A model generated the notes under the pieces. That model did no database searches. It was not told the origin of the DNA and saw only the letters and a list, made by a program, of their open reading frames with translations. The position numbers and the translations under genes are program-made. A stretch of 64,000 bases of DNA from the NCBI GenBank assembly GCA_011503125.2, contig WWBZ02000040.1, positions 1,984,001 through 2,048,000 on the forward strand. The letters are read 5' to 3'. Of the stretch, positions 1-10,600 are shown piece after piece (positions within the stretch are counted from its first letter, which is position 1; every line of letters begins with the position of its first letter). This stretch comes from Botryosphaeria dothidea. Taxonomy: Eukaryota > Ascomycota > Dothideomycetes > Botryosphaeriales > Botryosphaeriaceae.

Positions 1-427
1 CTCGTTGCGGAGAGCAGTCATCCTCTTTGAAAGCTCGGGAAGCGGGAAGAGGTCCTGTTCGTTCGTTAGCATCACATCGTCTAGCACCGTAAGAAGACCA
101 GCTTGCCTTGGAGATGGCAGTGAGCGGGCGGCCAGCGGCAAGGAAGGCATCGGCGGCCTTGTCCAGCTCGGCGATCTCATCGTCACTGAAGGGATGGGTC
201 CAGCGCTCTGGGTTGTTCTTGTAGTCCTCGGCCTTCCACACAGTCGGCCCTACGATTTCCTTGGGGAAATCCTCGTAAGGGTGGAGAAGATCATAGAGGG
301 GAGGGTGCTGGCCAGAGGTCTTGATCCCATCGGGGAAGATGTTGGTGTCGACAGGGGCCGAATTGGCCTTGGAGGGGTGCAGGTGCGGGGCCTGAGGGGC
401 AGAATCTGCGACGGGACCAGGAGCCAT
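1..427 (-). CDS. TauD/TfdA-family dioxygenase, 5' part only
   Basis: N-terminal part of a fungal taurine catabolism dioxygenase-like protein (Fe(II)/2-oxoglutarate-dependent TauD/TfdA family). The start ATG is at 427 and 107 codons are read to 107. The stretch reading FPKEIVGPTVWKAEDYKNNP, then PFSDDEIAELDKAADAFLAA, is the conserved lead-in of these fungal proteins. A 52-base phase-0 intron, 106..55, begins GCAAGC and ends ACAG with a GCTAAC branch site; after it the protein resumes as DLFPLPELSKRM and runs off the left edge. The HxD...H iron ligands lie outside the window, so activity cannot be judged. Family members use 2-oxoglutarate to oxidise sulfonates or related small molecules; the substrate here is unknown. 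The GC-AG donor is the odd point. Family assignment is fairly sure, substrate is not. Confidence 0.8.
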   Translation of the reverse strand, partial: MAPGPVADSAPQAPHLHPSKANSAPVDTNIFPDGIKTSGQHPPLYDLLHPYEDFPKEIVGPTVWKAEDYKNNPERWTHPFSDDEIAELDKAADAFLAAGRPLTAISKASWSSYGARRCDANERTGPLPASRAFKEDDCSPQR

Positions 428-1470
428 TGTTCAGGAGTGGGAGGAGTACAATTGAAGGGCAAGTGACGCGAGGAGGGGTAGAAGGCCCGTACTATTTAAG
501 TGGCACGGGAAAGAAAAGACGAGCGAAAATCGGACAGCTCGGGAATTTTTCAGTGGTTCTATTGTTGCATGACGATTGCGGCATTGCGCAAGATAAGCCG
601 CGATGGGGAGAGTAGCGCCCATATTCCTCATTGCAGGGCTGGTCTTGCGTGATAGGTGCCCGCGAGCACGATATCGCCGTTGGCCAAATACAGCCGATCG
701 TTGCGGGGTTCGGCCAAGCCGCCCGCCGCTCTGAAGCCAAGCCCTCCGCTCCGCCGTCAACATGCTGCTCTGCTCGAAACATGACCGCGTGGCGTTGCCT
801 CCCTGTTGCGCGTCCATTGGTCTGCACGCGCATTCGACTCATCCACCTCCCGACTCTCTGGCCCGGCCGCTTCCCTGTTTAGGCATTTCCGCCGCCCACG
901 CGCCGTCGGAACGTCTGCGATGGTTCGAAGTGTGCTGCGAGAAAGTCAGTTTGTGCCGTCCATCCGATAGGCCAGAACGGCTGCGCTTGAAGGACCCATC
1001 AGTACCAGCTGTGTGCGAAATAAAGGAACTGCTTGTTGGTCGTCCTGGACAGTCTTTCGTCAACACAGCGAGCAGCCAGGTATAACAAAGTGAAATGGAC
1101 TTGCACGAGATCGAGATCTTGTAGCATGAAAGAATTTGTTTTTGGAAAAAGTGACACCGGAGGGCTTCTGCACTCCATTTGCTTTGCAGGTCAGTCACGC
1201 CAGCAGGCCGTACTCCGGGACGCATTTTCTCACACCTAATATGCAACGCCCTTTGCCATCTCATACCCGATTACTGTGCAATGGCTGCTCTCCGCGCCAG
1301 GCTCTCTTCCTACGCCATGCAACTTGCCATTCGCCAATTGGCTGCCCTTGCAGTCACTCAGCCGAGATGTCCCTCCTCGCCGTCCCTCGTTCATTTGCCC
1401 TCCATTCCAAGCACACATATTCGGCGTCTTCTGCTGTTGCTCTGCCGTAACACCTTCCTTGAAGGCCCGC
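428..1470. other. gene-less stretch
   Basis: Upstream region of the TauD-like gene and downstream region of SMD1. The open frames here are short and resemble no family I know. I see no RNA gene or repeat. Confidence 0.5.
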
Positions 1471-2104
1471 CTAGAAGCCACGGCCGCCGCCGCGACCGCG
1501 ACCGCGACCCCTGCCTCCTCTTCCGCCACGACCGCGACCGCGACCACGATCAGCCTGTTCCTTCCGTGCCTTGTTCTTTGGCTTCGGCGCATCGTCGATG
1601 AGAAGCGTGTCCAGCGGCAGGCTGTCAGGAAGGATGTAGTAGCGGATGTTGGAACCGCGGATATTGATCGTGTCCAGCGTCATAGTCTCGCGATTCTTCG
1701 GCGTCATCTTGACTGTGCGGAGGGCCGTGTTCATCGTGGGGGATACGGACGCAATGGTTCCGTTGACAACGGTACCTTCAACAGTCAGCTGAAATAACTT
1801 TTATGCGAGGCAAGTGATGCAGCTGCGGGTAGAGACGATCCGAAAACCATGGCACTACTTGGCGAAGCAGAGCAGTGCATGGGAGCGCGACAGGCAGCAG
1901 CAGCAGCAGGAATTGTTCGGCGAGAGTGAGAGGTTACACACCGTTCTTGAGCTCGATGGTGACCGTCTCATTTTGGCATTTCATCAAAAACCTGCGAGGC
2001 AGTCATCAGCCAGGTCCGTGGTCGGCGCGCCTTGATTGAGAGGCTCAGCTTTGCTACGCATCGCGAGGCTTGAGGGTAGGTGAAGCTTACCTGACGAGCT
2101 TCAT
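1471..2104 (-). CDS. SMD1: Small nuclear ribonucleoprotein Sm D1
   Basis: Core Sm protein of the spliceosomal U1, U2, U4 and U5 snRNPs; it forms part of the seven-member ring on the snRNA Sm site in the nucleus. Three exons: 2104..2091, 1991..1942 and 1775..1471, phases consistent, 122 aa. The spliced start reads [20 protein letters not shown], then [20 protein letters not shown], which is the Sm1 motif; Sm2 follows with [15 protein letters not shown]. The C-terminus is the expected arginine-glycine repeat tail, the site of symmetric arginine methylation in this family. The first exon is only 14 bases long, so the true start can be seen only after splicing. Length matches the family (about 120 aa). 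Near certain. Confidence 0.97.
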
Positions 2105-2776
2105 GGTTGCAGTGCGAGGGTGTGTAGGCCGTTCTCGTTGAAACTGGGTGTGGGCGAGGAAGTCAAGGCAGCGCAAAGACGGTGGGGTTGCAGTGCGCGC
2201 TGGTCGTAGGAATAGCTGAAGCCGTAGGCGGAGGTGATGTCGACTTTGTCGCCGCGAAACGCAGCTTGGCGCGCTCGGGTAACGGCGCGCGTTTCCGGCT
2301 AGCCCCGCTGACTCATCGATACCCTCGTACCCAGGCCGGCTTCAGGCACGCAGGGAGCGGTTAATCGTTGCCGCCTGCCCGTTCGCCGGCCCGGCAATGC
2401 GTGCGGTTGGTCTGCTAGAATTTCCAGGTCTGCAAACGAGCCCAAGAAGCATATTGCCATTCTCTCCATAAGCGTGGAAAAAGAGAGAGCATGACGCCGT
2501 CATTTCTTCCAACCTCGGACCTTTATCTCTGATCTTGCGTTGTGCTCGTACCTACGGGCAGTGTTCATCACGTTAAAAGAAAAAAAAGAGCACGGAGATA
2601 CGTTTCACTGGAACTATTTAAACCACAGATACAAGCAGAATTCACCAATATCCCTTCAGCGGATGGGGCTAGTCGAAGAGTGTATTGCGTGCCTGTGGTG
2701 TATACGAAAACAACCTACGCCGTATCCCGTTAATGCTGAGATCTAGCCCAAAGGAAGACCCTACTGCAGCACACAA
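2105..2776. other. gene-less stretch
   Basis: Between SMD1 and PKR1, both on the minus strand; holds the SMD1 promoter and the PKR1 3' region. Nothing else recognised. Confidence 0.5.
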
Positions 2777-3376
2777 CTATCTCTCCTGCTCAATCTTCTC
2801 CCACTCGCTGTCCGTGCTGCTTTCCGCTCCCTCGCCGATGCTTCTTCTCTTCTTCAAGGCGTCGTCCACCATGGGCGCAAGGCTTGTCTGTGCGCCTGTC
2901 GTGGAGCTGGCCGTCGGCCCAGCAGCCTGTTTGGATAGCGATGCGGCGGGAGGAGCCTGGCCGGCCTTGGACCCCCCGCTTGCACTCTCAGTCTCAGTCT
3001 CTGTTTCGGTGTCGTCGCCCGTGTCCATGCCCTCGCCTTCGCCGCCCTCCCTGCCCACGGCCGGCTCGCGCTCGGCGGCTACATCCTCAGCTTCCTTGCT
3101 CCTCTCCCGATCACGATCCCTCCGCTCCCGGATCTTCTTGGCAGCTTCTTCTTTCTCCTGTGCCTGGCGCAGTTCGTTTGCAAACCAGTTGATGGCCCAC
3201 CAGAGGCCGCCGCAGAGGATGGACAAGACGACAAAGTGTATGCTGTAGGTGGCCAGCAGGAGGGCAAAGAGCACGAGCTGCAGAGCAGCAAAGCTGGCGT
3301 TTGTGGCGACGAGGAGGGTAGGGGTGGGGCCCGGGGTGAAGATGGAGTTCCAGAGGCTGTCGAAGAACTGCGACAT
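2777..3376 (-). CDS. PKR1: V-ATPase assembly factor Pkr1-like membrane protein
   Basis: Small ER membrane protein needed for assembly of the V0 sector of the vacuolar H+-ATPase in yeast. Single exon, 199 aa from the ATG at 3376. The first 75 residues carry the Pkr1 signature: a short amphipathic start (MSQFFDSLWNSIFTPGPTPT) followed by two adjacent hydrophobic segments around LQLVLFALLLATYSI and FVVLSILCGGLWWAINWF. The remaining ~125 residues are a charged, low-complexity tail, first K/R/E-rich, then E/T/S-rich, as is usual in filamentous fungi and much longer than in yeast. The frame stays open upstream to 3694, but that part is low complexity and lies before the conserved start, so I treat it as 5' leader. 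Confident in family. Confidence 0.9.
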   Translation of the reverse strand: MSQFFDSLWNSIFTPGPTPTLLVATNASFAALQLVLFALLLATYSIHFVVLSILCGGLWWAINWFANELRQAQEKEEAAKKIRERRDRDRERSKEAEDVAAEREPAVGREGGEGEGMDTGDDTETETETESASGGSKAGQAPPAASLSKQAAGPTASSTTGAQTSLAPMVDDALKKRRSIGEGAESSTDSEWEKIEQER

Positions 3377-4433
3377 GGTGTGCTGTCGGTTGGCTGGCGT
3401 CGGCTCGGCTGGTGACGTTATCGCGGGGCGCGGGCGAGGATGCGGTAGTTGTGGCTGCGGGCGTGCAACGCGAGAAGAGACGGCAAGCAGATGTCGCGCG
3501 GCGCTGAGAGTGTGGTGGGAGCAGATGTGGCTCGCGCCCTGTTGCAGGCGGAGAGGGTGGGTGGTGTGCAGGCTGGAAGTGGGCTGGCTGGCTGGGTGAT
3601 TGGGGACGGGCTGCGCTGTTGGCTGCGGACCTGGCCCGGCAACACCTCGTCGTCGGTCGAGGTACTCGTACCTAGTGCTGCCTGCCCACCGCACCCAAAG
3701 TCCGTCCGAAGCAAGCGTTACGCCAGCCTTGAGGCAGCGATGTCACACGCTCACCAATGACTCGATCGGCAAACGCCCACGCTATCGCGATGCCGTGGAC
3801 GTGTCGCGGGGCTGCCGCCACGGCGCTCAGAAGAGGAACATCCAAGCCCGCCGCTCTGAATGGACAGAACATCCAACGCAGGGCCCTCCGCTTCCACATC
3901 ATCCACGCATCTCCGGCTAACTCGTCTGGCCATGCTCCGCGTCCACGTGCTGCAGGGCCCTGAAGCTTCAGCACGGACCCGCCATCCTCCTCCACCTACC
4001 CCATCCGTCCGTCCCGCCTACTCTTCCAACCCTTCCACTCCTCCCTCCAAGTGAGCATGCCCGCCGGGTACGTGTCTACTGACTGGTTCTCACCTGGGCG
4101 CCGGCGGGATTTTGTTGATCGAAACCCCTATGTTGTCCTCCAGTACGTCTTTCCCTCCCTCTTTATCTATCAAGATTCGAGTACGTTGGAAGCGGTCGGA
4201 CTAACGTCAAGGTCAACTTCAAAAGCACTGGCCACAGGGAGTGCATTTTCAAAGTATTATTAATGTCTATGTCTAGGTCCAATCTATCATGGTATAGAGC
4301 AATCATATAAACAATCCAATCATCACCGTCATCCATCGTTTCATGACCTTGCATTCGTTCCTTCTCCTGCTCAGGCGCCTCTTCTGGTCATGCCAATCGC
4401 TTACCGTTCTATCAATGCTGACCTTCCTCCAAT
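3377..4433. other. gene-less stretch
   Basis: PKR1 promoter side and 3' side of the sugar transporter gene. Only short unconvincing frames on both strands; nothing recognised. Confidence 0.5.
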
Positions 4434-6544
4434 TCACGCCTTGACGGCGTCTGCTGACTCGACATCCGAACTCGCCGGTACCCTGCCTACGATCTCCGCT
4501 TCGATCCGTAGCCTTCTGGCTTCCTCGGCTGCGCTGCTCCTGTCCTTGAAGACGTGGTCCATTTGCTCGAGCGTGCGTCCGTTGGTTTCGGGGACGAAGA
4601 AGAAAGTCCATACGAATCCCAGAATACAGAAGACTGCGAAGAACGTGTAAGCACCGAAGCCAGTGTTCTGCACAAGAGGAGGCGTAATCAGGCCGATGAT
4701 GAAATTGTTCAACCACTGTAATTGGTCAGCTTATGGTTCAAAAGGACCGTCAATTCATCCCTGCATGTACTCACGTTCGAGCAAGTCGACAATGCGACAC
4801 CCTTGGCGCGCAGGGACGAAGGGAAGACCTCGGAAGGAACGGCCCAAGGCACAGGTCCCCAGGAAGCACCAAAAGCTAGGCAAAGTCAGCACATGTGAAA
4901 CATGGGGCGAACAAGCTCCGGGAAAACTCACCGAGCATGTACACGAAGAGGAAGGCAACGCTAGTCCAGCCCTGGGTCTTGTGAGCAGGCCAGTTATCAT
5001 CAAACTTGCCCACCAACACGGCAATGATGATGTGCGCAATTCCCATGACGGCCGCGCCCCAGAGCAGAAGCGGACGGCGTCCGAAACGATCCATGGTCCA
5101 GATCGAGCTCGCCACGCCAACCAGCTGAGCGACATTGAGGACACCAGCCAGCACAAGTTGCATCGAGTAGTCCTGGCCCATCGTCTCGAAGAGCGTCGGA
5201 GCGTAGTAGATCAACGCGTTAATACCAACAAACTGCTGGAAGAACATAATGCCCATACCGACATGCGTGCGGCGCCAGCAACCCTTCTTGAAGCAGTCGG
5301 CCCAGGAGGTGAGCTCGAGCCTAATGCGGTCGGCCGCCTTCCTGCTGCCAAAAAGCTTCGGGTGTCTCTCCTGAGCCACCTCCTTCTGGAAGGCGACCTC
5401 GGTGCGGATGTCATACCACTCCTGGAGAACGCGGGTGTCAGACTTGGGCAGCTGACGGAGCTTGGCAAGGCTTTCGAGAGCCTCCTGGTCTCGGCCCTTG
5501 GATGCGAGCCAGCGGGGCGAGAAGGGCAGGAAGACAATGCCAATACCGAGGACCAGACCGGGGAGGATCTGGATGAGGAAGGGCAAGCGCCACGACCACT
5601 CGCTCGGGATGTACTGCGTGCCGTAAGTGATCCAGTAAGCAATGACGATACCGGTGACAATGCTGAACTCCTCAAGCACTAGAAGCGCGCCACGGATCTC
5701 GGGAGGCGAGATTTCGGAGATGAACAACGGAGCAACCATAGAGAGCCTGATTGAAGTCAGCACCGAGGCCGTGGTGGAGAAGTTATTATGGGGGCACTGA
5801 CATGCCAATGCCGACACCACCAATCAGGCGGGCGACGACAAGCATGGTGTAATCGACCGCAGCAGTCTGGAGTGCAGATCCGATAGTGAAGATGAAGACG
5901 GCCAGGACAATGGAGTACTTTCGGGATATCTTATCCGCAATCCAACCCTGATTGAAGGCGCCTGTGGAGCAACGGCATTAGCGATCCGCAGCAGTGACGC
6001 AGTTCCCCACGGGGAAAAGACTTACCCAGCAGAGCACCGAGTTCAATCATAGCCGTCAAGAGACCCTTCCAAAAGCCGGCGCCCGATGCATTCGCCGAGA
6101 CGCGCGGGAAAACTTCGAGGAACTGTGGCATGACCAGGATCACCGAGACGACACCTTGGCTGCAGAGACGGCACGTCAGCAACGCCCAATTGTCCGCAAA
6201 TCTGGAAGAGAAACGTACTCGTAACCGAAGAGCAGGCCGCCCATGGCGGAGAAGGCGGCGCAAAGGGCGACATAGCTGGAGTAGAAGAGACCGCGGAAAC
6301 CTGTGGGCGGGCGGCGGTTAGCGGGCCAGCGGGAGATGCGCGGACGGAAGGCGGCAGGCTTACCAGGCGGACCATACGGCTGGCGGATTTCGAAGACAGG
6401 ACGGTCAGAGCGAGTGGGCGCAACCTCGTGGTGAGGCTGCTGCAGCTGCTCGTCAACCTTGATGGGGAGCGGGGCGTCAAGCTTGTCCATGGTGGTGCTC
6501 TGGATGGAAAGGGACTGGCGGTCACTATCACTCTGCCCAGCCAT
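4434..6544 (-). CDS. MFS sugar porter (proton/monosaccharide transporter family)
   Basis: Plasma-membrane sugar transporter of the major facilitator superfamily, sugar porter family. Seven exons: 6544..6364, 6300..6219, 6159..6026, 5961..5802, 5746..4932, 4875..4775, 4715..4434; all phases agree, giving 584 aa. Family motifs appear in order: GGLLFGYDQGVVS in TM1 (completed across an intron), a loop ending ARLIGGVGIGMLS, then APLFISEISPPEIRGALL (PESPR-like), DRFGRRPLLLWGA after TM8, PSEVFPSSLRAKG, and FVPETNGRTLEQMD after TM12. About 60 hydrophilic residues precede TM1 and a charged tail follows TM12. The sequence resembles fungal hexose/proton symporters, but the sugar cannot be told from motifs. 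The neighbours are unrelated housekeeping genes. Family is certain, substrate unknown. Confidence 0.93.
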
Positions 6545-7625
6545 TGTGCAGGAAACGGCAAACTTTATAGCAGGCACCCGGTCGGCGTTGGGGGCTCGCA
6601 GCGGAAGGGATATGCGCAGCCCAGGATCGGTGTTTAAATTATCACAGCCGACGGCAGGCGGTGGATGTGGCACTGGCTGGGCGCCGGGCGGAGACTAGGC
6701 TAGCCGCGTTGGCAGGTACGGCGGGCGCCCAGCAGGAGAAGCTTCGGGAAGAGCCCTTGGCCGCGGCCGGTGGAGCTTCTCGTTCTGCGCCCTGGGCCTC
6801 CCACCTACGCTTTGGGGGACTGGTGATAGCGCCCGGGCGGCTCAAATGACGCCTGGGCGCCCAGCCCTGCCTTACCCCGCGTTGTCAATCGCGGCTGCGG
6901 GACTGGCGCTGCGTTTCTCCAGCTTTTCGGAAACCATGTTGCGAGGAAACCCAATGCCGACTTGAGCCTCTCGGTATTTCTGCGGCCGCTGGGCGCGTTT
7001 GCACCGTTTGCCCGTCCCTTGACAGTCCTGAGCCGTCTCTGTCAACACCGGGTGCCACCGCGCATGGCGCCGCGTCGGCGTCTGCCTGTCATGTCCGTCT
7101 CGCCAGAATCTTCTTTGGAGTCTTGGAACCTCGCCGAACCGCCTAGCACGCGTGCTGAGACGCCCGTATCGCCTCACCGCATGGGCCCTGCGGCCCATAC
7201 TCGGCGCTGCCGCCGGAACCGACCCCGCCGGTTTCTACCGATTGCTGCCTTTGATATCGATTCTCGATGCCGGCGTGCTATTACAGAGCCAATGTGACCA
7301 TTTCATACCGTAGCCATCACATGTCTCCTCACCCTGTGCCTATACTCCATGCTATACAACAATAATTCTGGCATAACCCAAGCTATGCCAGACGTGAAAA
7401 GCAGCCACTTCGCGGGATCGCAGCATATGTGCAACACCAAGACGCCCGCCGCAAGACTGAAAAAAAAAAGAATTCGTTCGAATGGACCCTGACCGGTAAG
7501 CACATGTCTCAGCAAAGATAACCGACCCAGACCACTGGACTCCAGTCTAGTCCAATCGACGCCCGAACGCCCTCATATGACCAGGTTAGACTAAGTAAGA
7601 GAAACTCAGATCTTCTCACCAGACT
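6545..7625. other. gene-less stretch
   Basis: Promoter region of the sugar transporter and 3' flank of the RecQ helicase gene. No family recognised in any frame and no tRNA-like T-loop seen. Confidence 0.5.
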
Positions 7626-10600
7626 TCAAGTAGGCATCATCCCGATGCCAGATGCTCCGCCCCCTCCCCCTCCCTTCTTCGAAAAATTTGTAGATCCACC
7701 ACCGCCACCACCATCGCATTTTTTGTTCGGGGCCTTCTTCGTAATACCTGCGCTACCTCCTCGACCTCGACTGTACCCACTCGTCGAGCTTCTCCTCGAC
7801 CCTTTCCGACTGTAAGCCTTCTTACCGGAAGTGTACCGCTGGACTCCTGTCGCAGGCCGCGTCGACCGAGCTGCAGCTGGTGCTGATGTCTGCGCTTGAC
7901 TGTATCGTTCATTGAAAGCCGCCACTTCAGGATCGGCCTCATGTTGTTGGAAATAAGGGCTTCGAATGTCCTCGCTATCGTCCAGATCGAGTTCTTCTTC
8001 GTAGTTCCCCTCATCCTCTTCGTCATCTTCGTCGCTGATTTCAATGATTTCGTGATTCGGGTCCATCACCCTGTCGGGTTTCGGTCCACTCATCGACTCG
8101 AAGCTGTTCTTGAACTGCTTAATCAGCTTGAGGAACCGTTCACCGTGCAGTGTCACCATGTGGTGATCGATGCCTGGAATCTCCATGAGCTCTTTCTGCG
8201 TGTCGGGGAAGCTGATGGCCATCTCTCGTAGCACCGTGTCGGTGAACGGATGAGCACGCAAGTTTCGCAACATCAGAATCCTCTGGCACTCACTCCTGCC
8301 GGCCAGGACAAACGCTTCAACGACGTCTTGGTGCAGCTCATCCAGCCTAGCCATCTTCTCGTCTGTAGTGATAGGCGGACCAAGCTTTTGACGAGACGTC
8401 TTGCAACTCTTGGCAATCGTTCTGGATCTTGGAAGCGGCGTCGGCTCAAAGGCGTCTGACTCGTCTTCAGCCTCAGACAGAGCAGCCTCGTTGTTAACGA
8501 GGAATTCATCCTCGTCATCGGCGCGGGGCGCTGCGCGGATTTTGCGCTTGACACGCGATGGCATCTGCACAGGAGATGAAACGTTTGTTGAGAGAGGGTG
8601 GTCTTCACGTGCACCTGCAACTTTCGTACTTTTTCTTTTGGTGACAGCAGTCTTGGCCTTGCTGCTCTTCGCTTGTCGTGGGGAGACCCGGACGTGAAGT
8701 TGAATTTGTTGTTGTCGTGCCTGGAATATGCGAAAATTGCGACCAAGCTGCGGAAGATTAGATACTGTTCGCTGTCGCTGTGATTGAGAGGGAAGGAAGC
8801 AAACCTTGATGTACTGGGATGCGAAACCAGCCCGATTGACATTGTTCTCCTCCTCAAAGGCATCCTCGCTAATCAACCGCTGGAAAAGGCGTTCGGCATC
8901 TCCGCGTTCCAGTCCGGAACCAACACTATATTCGTCCAAGTGATCGTGACCAAGCTCTTTGATCCTCTTCGTGCTAGCGCCGCGGAACACGTCGGCGCAG
9001 TGGAGGAGAGTTACCTTTTCTTTCTGTATCCTTCCAACGAGTTTGACAGCCTCGGCGGCAAGATCAGTAAAGTCGCGATATTCGAAAGTTGTCGTAGAGT
9101 TGCAATTATCGCACTCGGCGTTGCAATCATCGGCTTTGAAAAGCTCGTTGAAATACATGAGCACCTGGACTCGTCTGCAGTCGGCCTTGTTCTCACAGAA
9201 TTGGACGACGTTTCGGAGCATGGCATACTGCCGATCCTTCTGTTGCCGGCTCCCCTCACCCTCATCAATCATCTTCTTGAGGATGGTTGTGTCCTGGTAG
9301 CCGTAGAAAAGGTAGCAGCCTGATCGCTGTCCATCGCGGCCAGCACGGCCTGTTTCTTGATAGTAGCCTTCCAGACTTTTAGGGATGCTGTGGTGGATTA
9401 CGAATCGAACATCAGGCTTATCGATACCCATCCCGAAGGCGATTGTCGCCACGATGACTTTGTACCTGCCAGCCTGCCATGCCTTCTGCGTCTCCGATTT
9501 TTGCGCTGGCTCCATACCCGCGTGGTAGTGCTGTGCAGAGATGTTGTGTTTCTCTCGCAATTGCCGGGCGATCAATTCACACTTCTTTCTTGACAGGCAA
9601 TATACGATACCGGACTGTCCACGGTAGTGCGTCTTGATGATTTCGGCAATGTTTTGGAGAATATCTTCTTTTCTGCCTTTCGTCCGAACTTCGTAGTACA
9701 GATTAGGCCGATTGAAACTCTGGGCGAATATCTCACATCCCTGGATCCCGAGGTTATGAATGGTGTCGACCTTGACATTCTCCGTTGCCGTTGCCGTAAG
9801 AGCCATCACGGGAACTCCGAAAAATTGCCGTCGAACCTCTCCCAGAGACTTATAATCGGGGCGGAAGTCGTGGCCCCACTGACTAACGCAGTGCGCTTCG
9901 TCGATCACAATCCGAGCGAGTCGCTGGCGCCGATGGAGGTCTTGCAACAAGCTGATCATGGCTTGGTTTTTGCTGAGCATTTCTGGCGTGACGTATAGAA
10001 CCTGGATGAACTTCTCAACTTGTGGCTCCCGCAAAGCGTTCATGATGAAGCGGCGCTGTTCGAAGCTGAGCTCCCCGTTGATGTGGAACGCTTGAACATG
10101 GAGCGCTCTCAGGTGGTTTACCTGGTCCTCCATCAGACTTAGAAGAGGGGAGATGACAACAGTTACACCCCGGGTCTTGCCGGTCTGAATGACTGCAGGC
10201 AACTGGTAACACAGGGATTTTCCGCCACCAGTTGGCATGAGGACAAAGCAGTCTTTGCCGGCCAACGTCGCATTGATGGCCTCAAGCTGATGCGGGCGGA
10301 ATCCCCGCAAATGAAACCTGTCCCTCAAAGTTCTCTTCACGTCGTTAGTCCAAGAGAACTGGGGCTGATTCGCTGGAGGCCCCATCGAAGTTAAGCCCTT
10401 CGTACTTGGTTTTTTCGTCGACGGGTCTCGACCCAGTTGATGACGAATACGATTTCCAGAAGTCTCTTGGAAAACATGATGAGGGTGCGTCATATCCAAC
10501 ATGTCTTCGTCATTGATGTCAAGATCACCGAATTCATCCTCTTCTTCGTCGATAATATGGGTGGGTGGTGTTCCCATGTTCTTACTGAATAAGGCTTCAT

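Noticed and set aside
4663..5682. 339-codon plus-strand frame
   Set aside because: Antisense shadow of the sugar transporter exons.
8748..8804. Stop-free, multiple-of-three introns (RecQ, GGA, SAK, aconitase) as a sign of programmed retention
   Set aside because: About one intron in seven would be like this by chance given their length, so four or five among roughly forty is not an excess. Only the aconitase case is kept, because of its GC donor.
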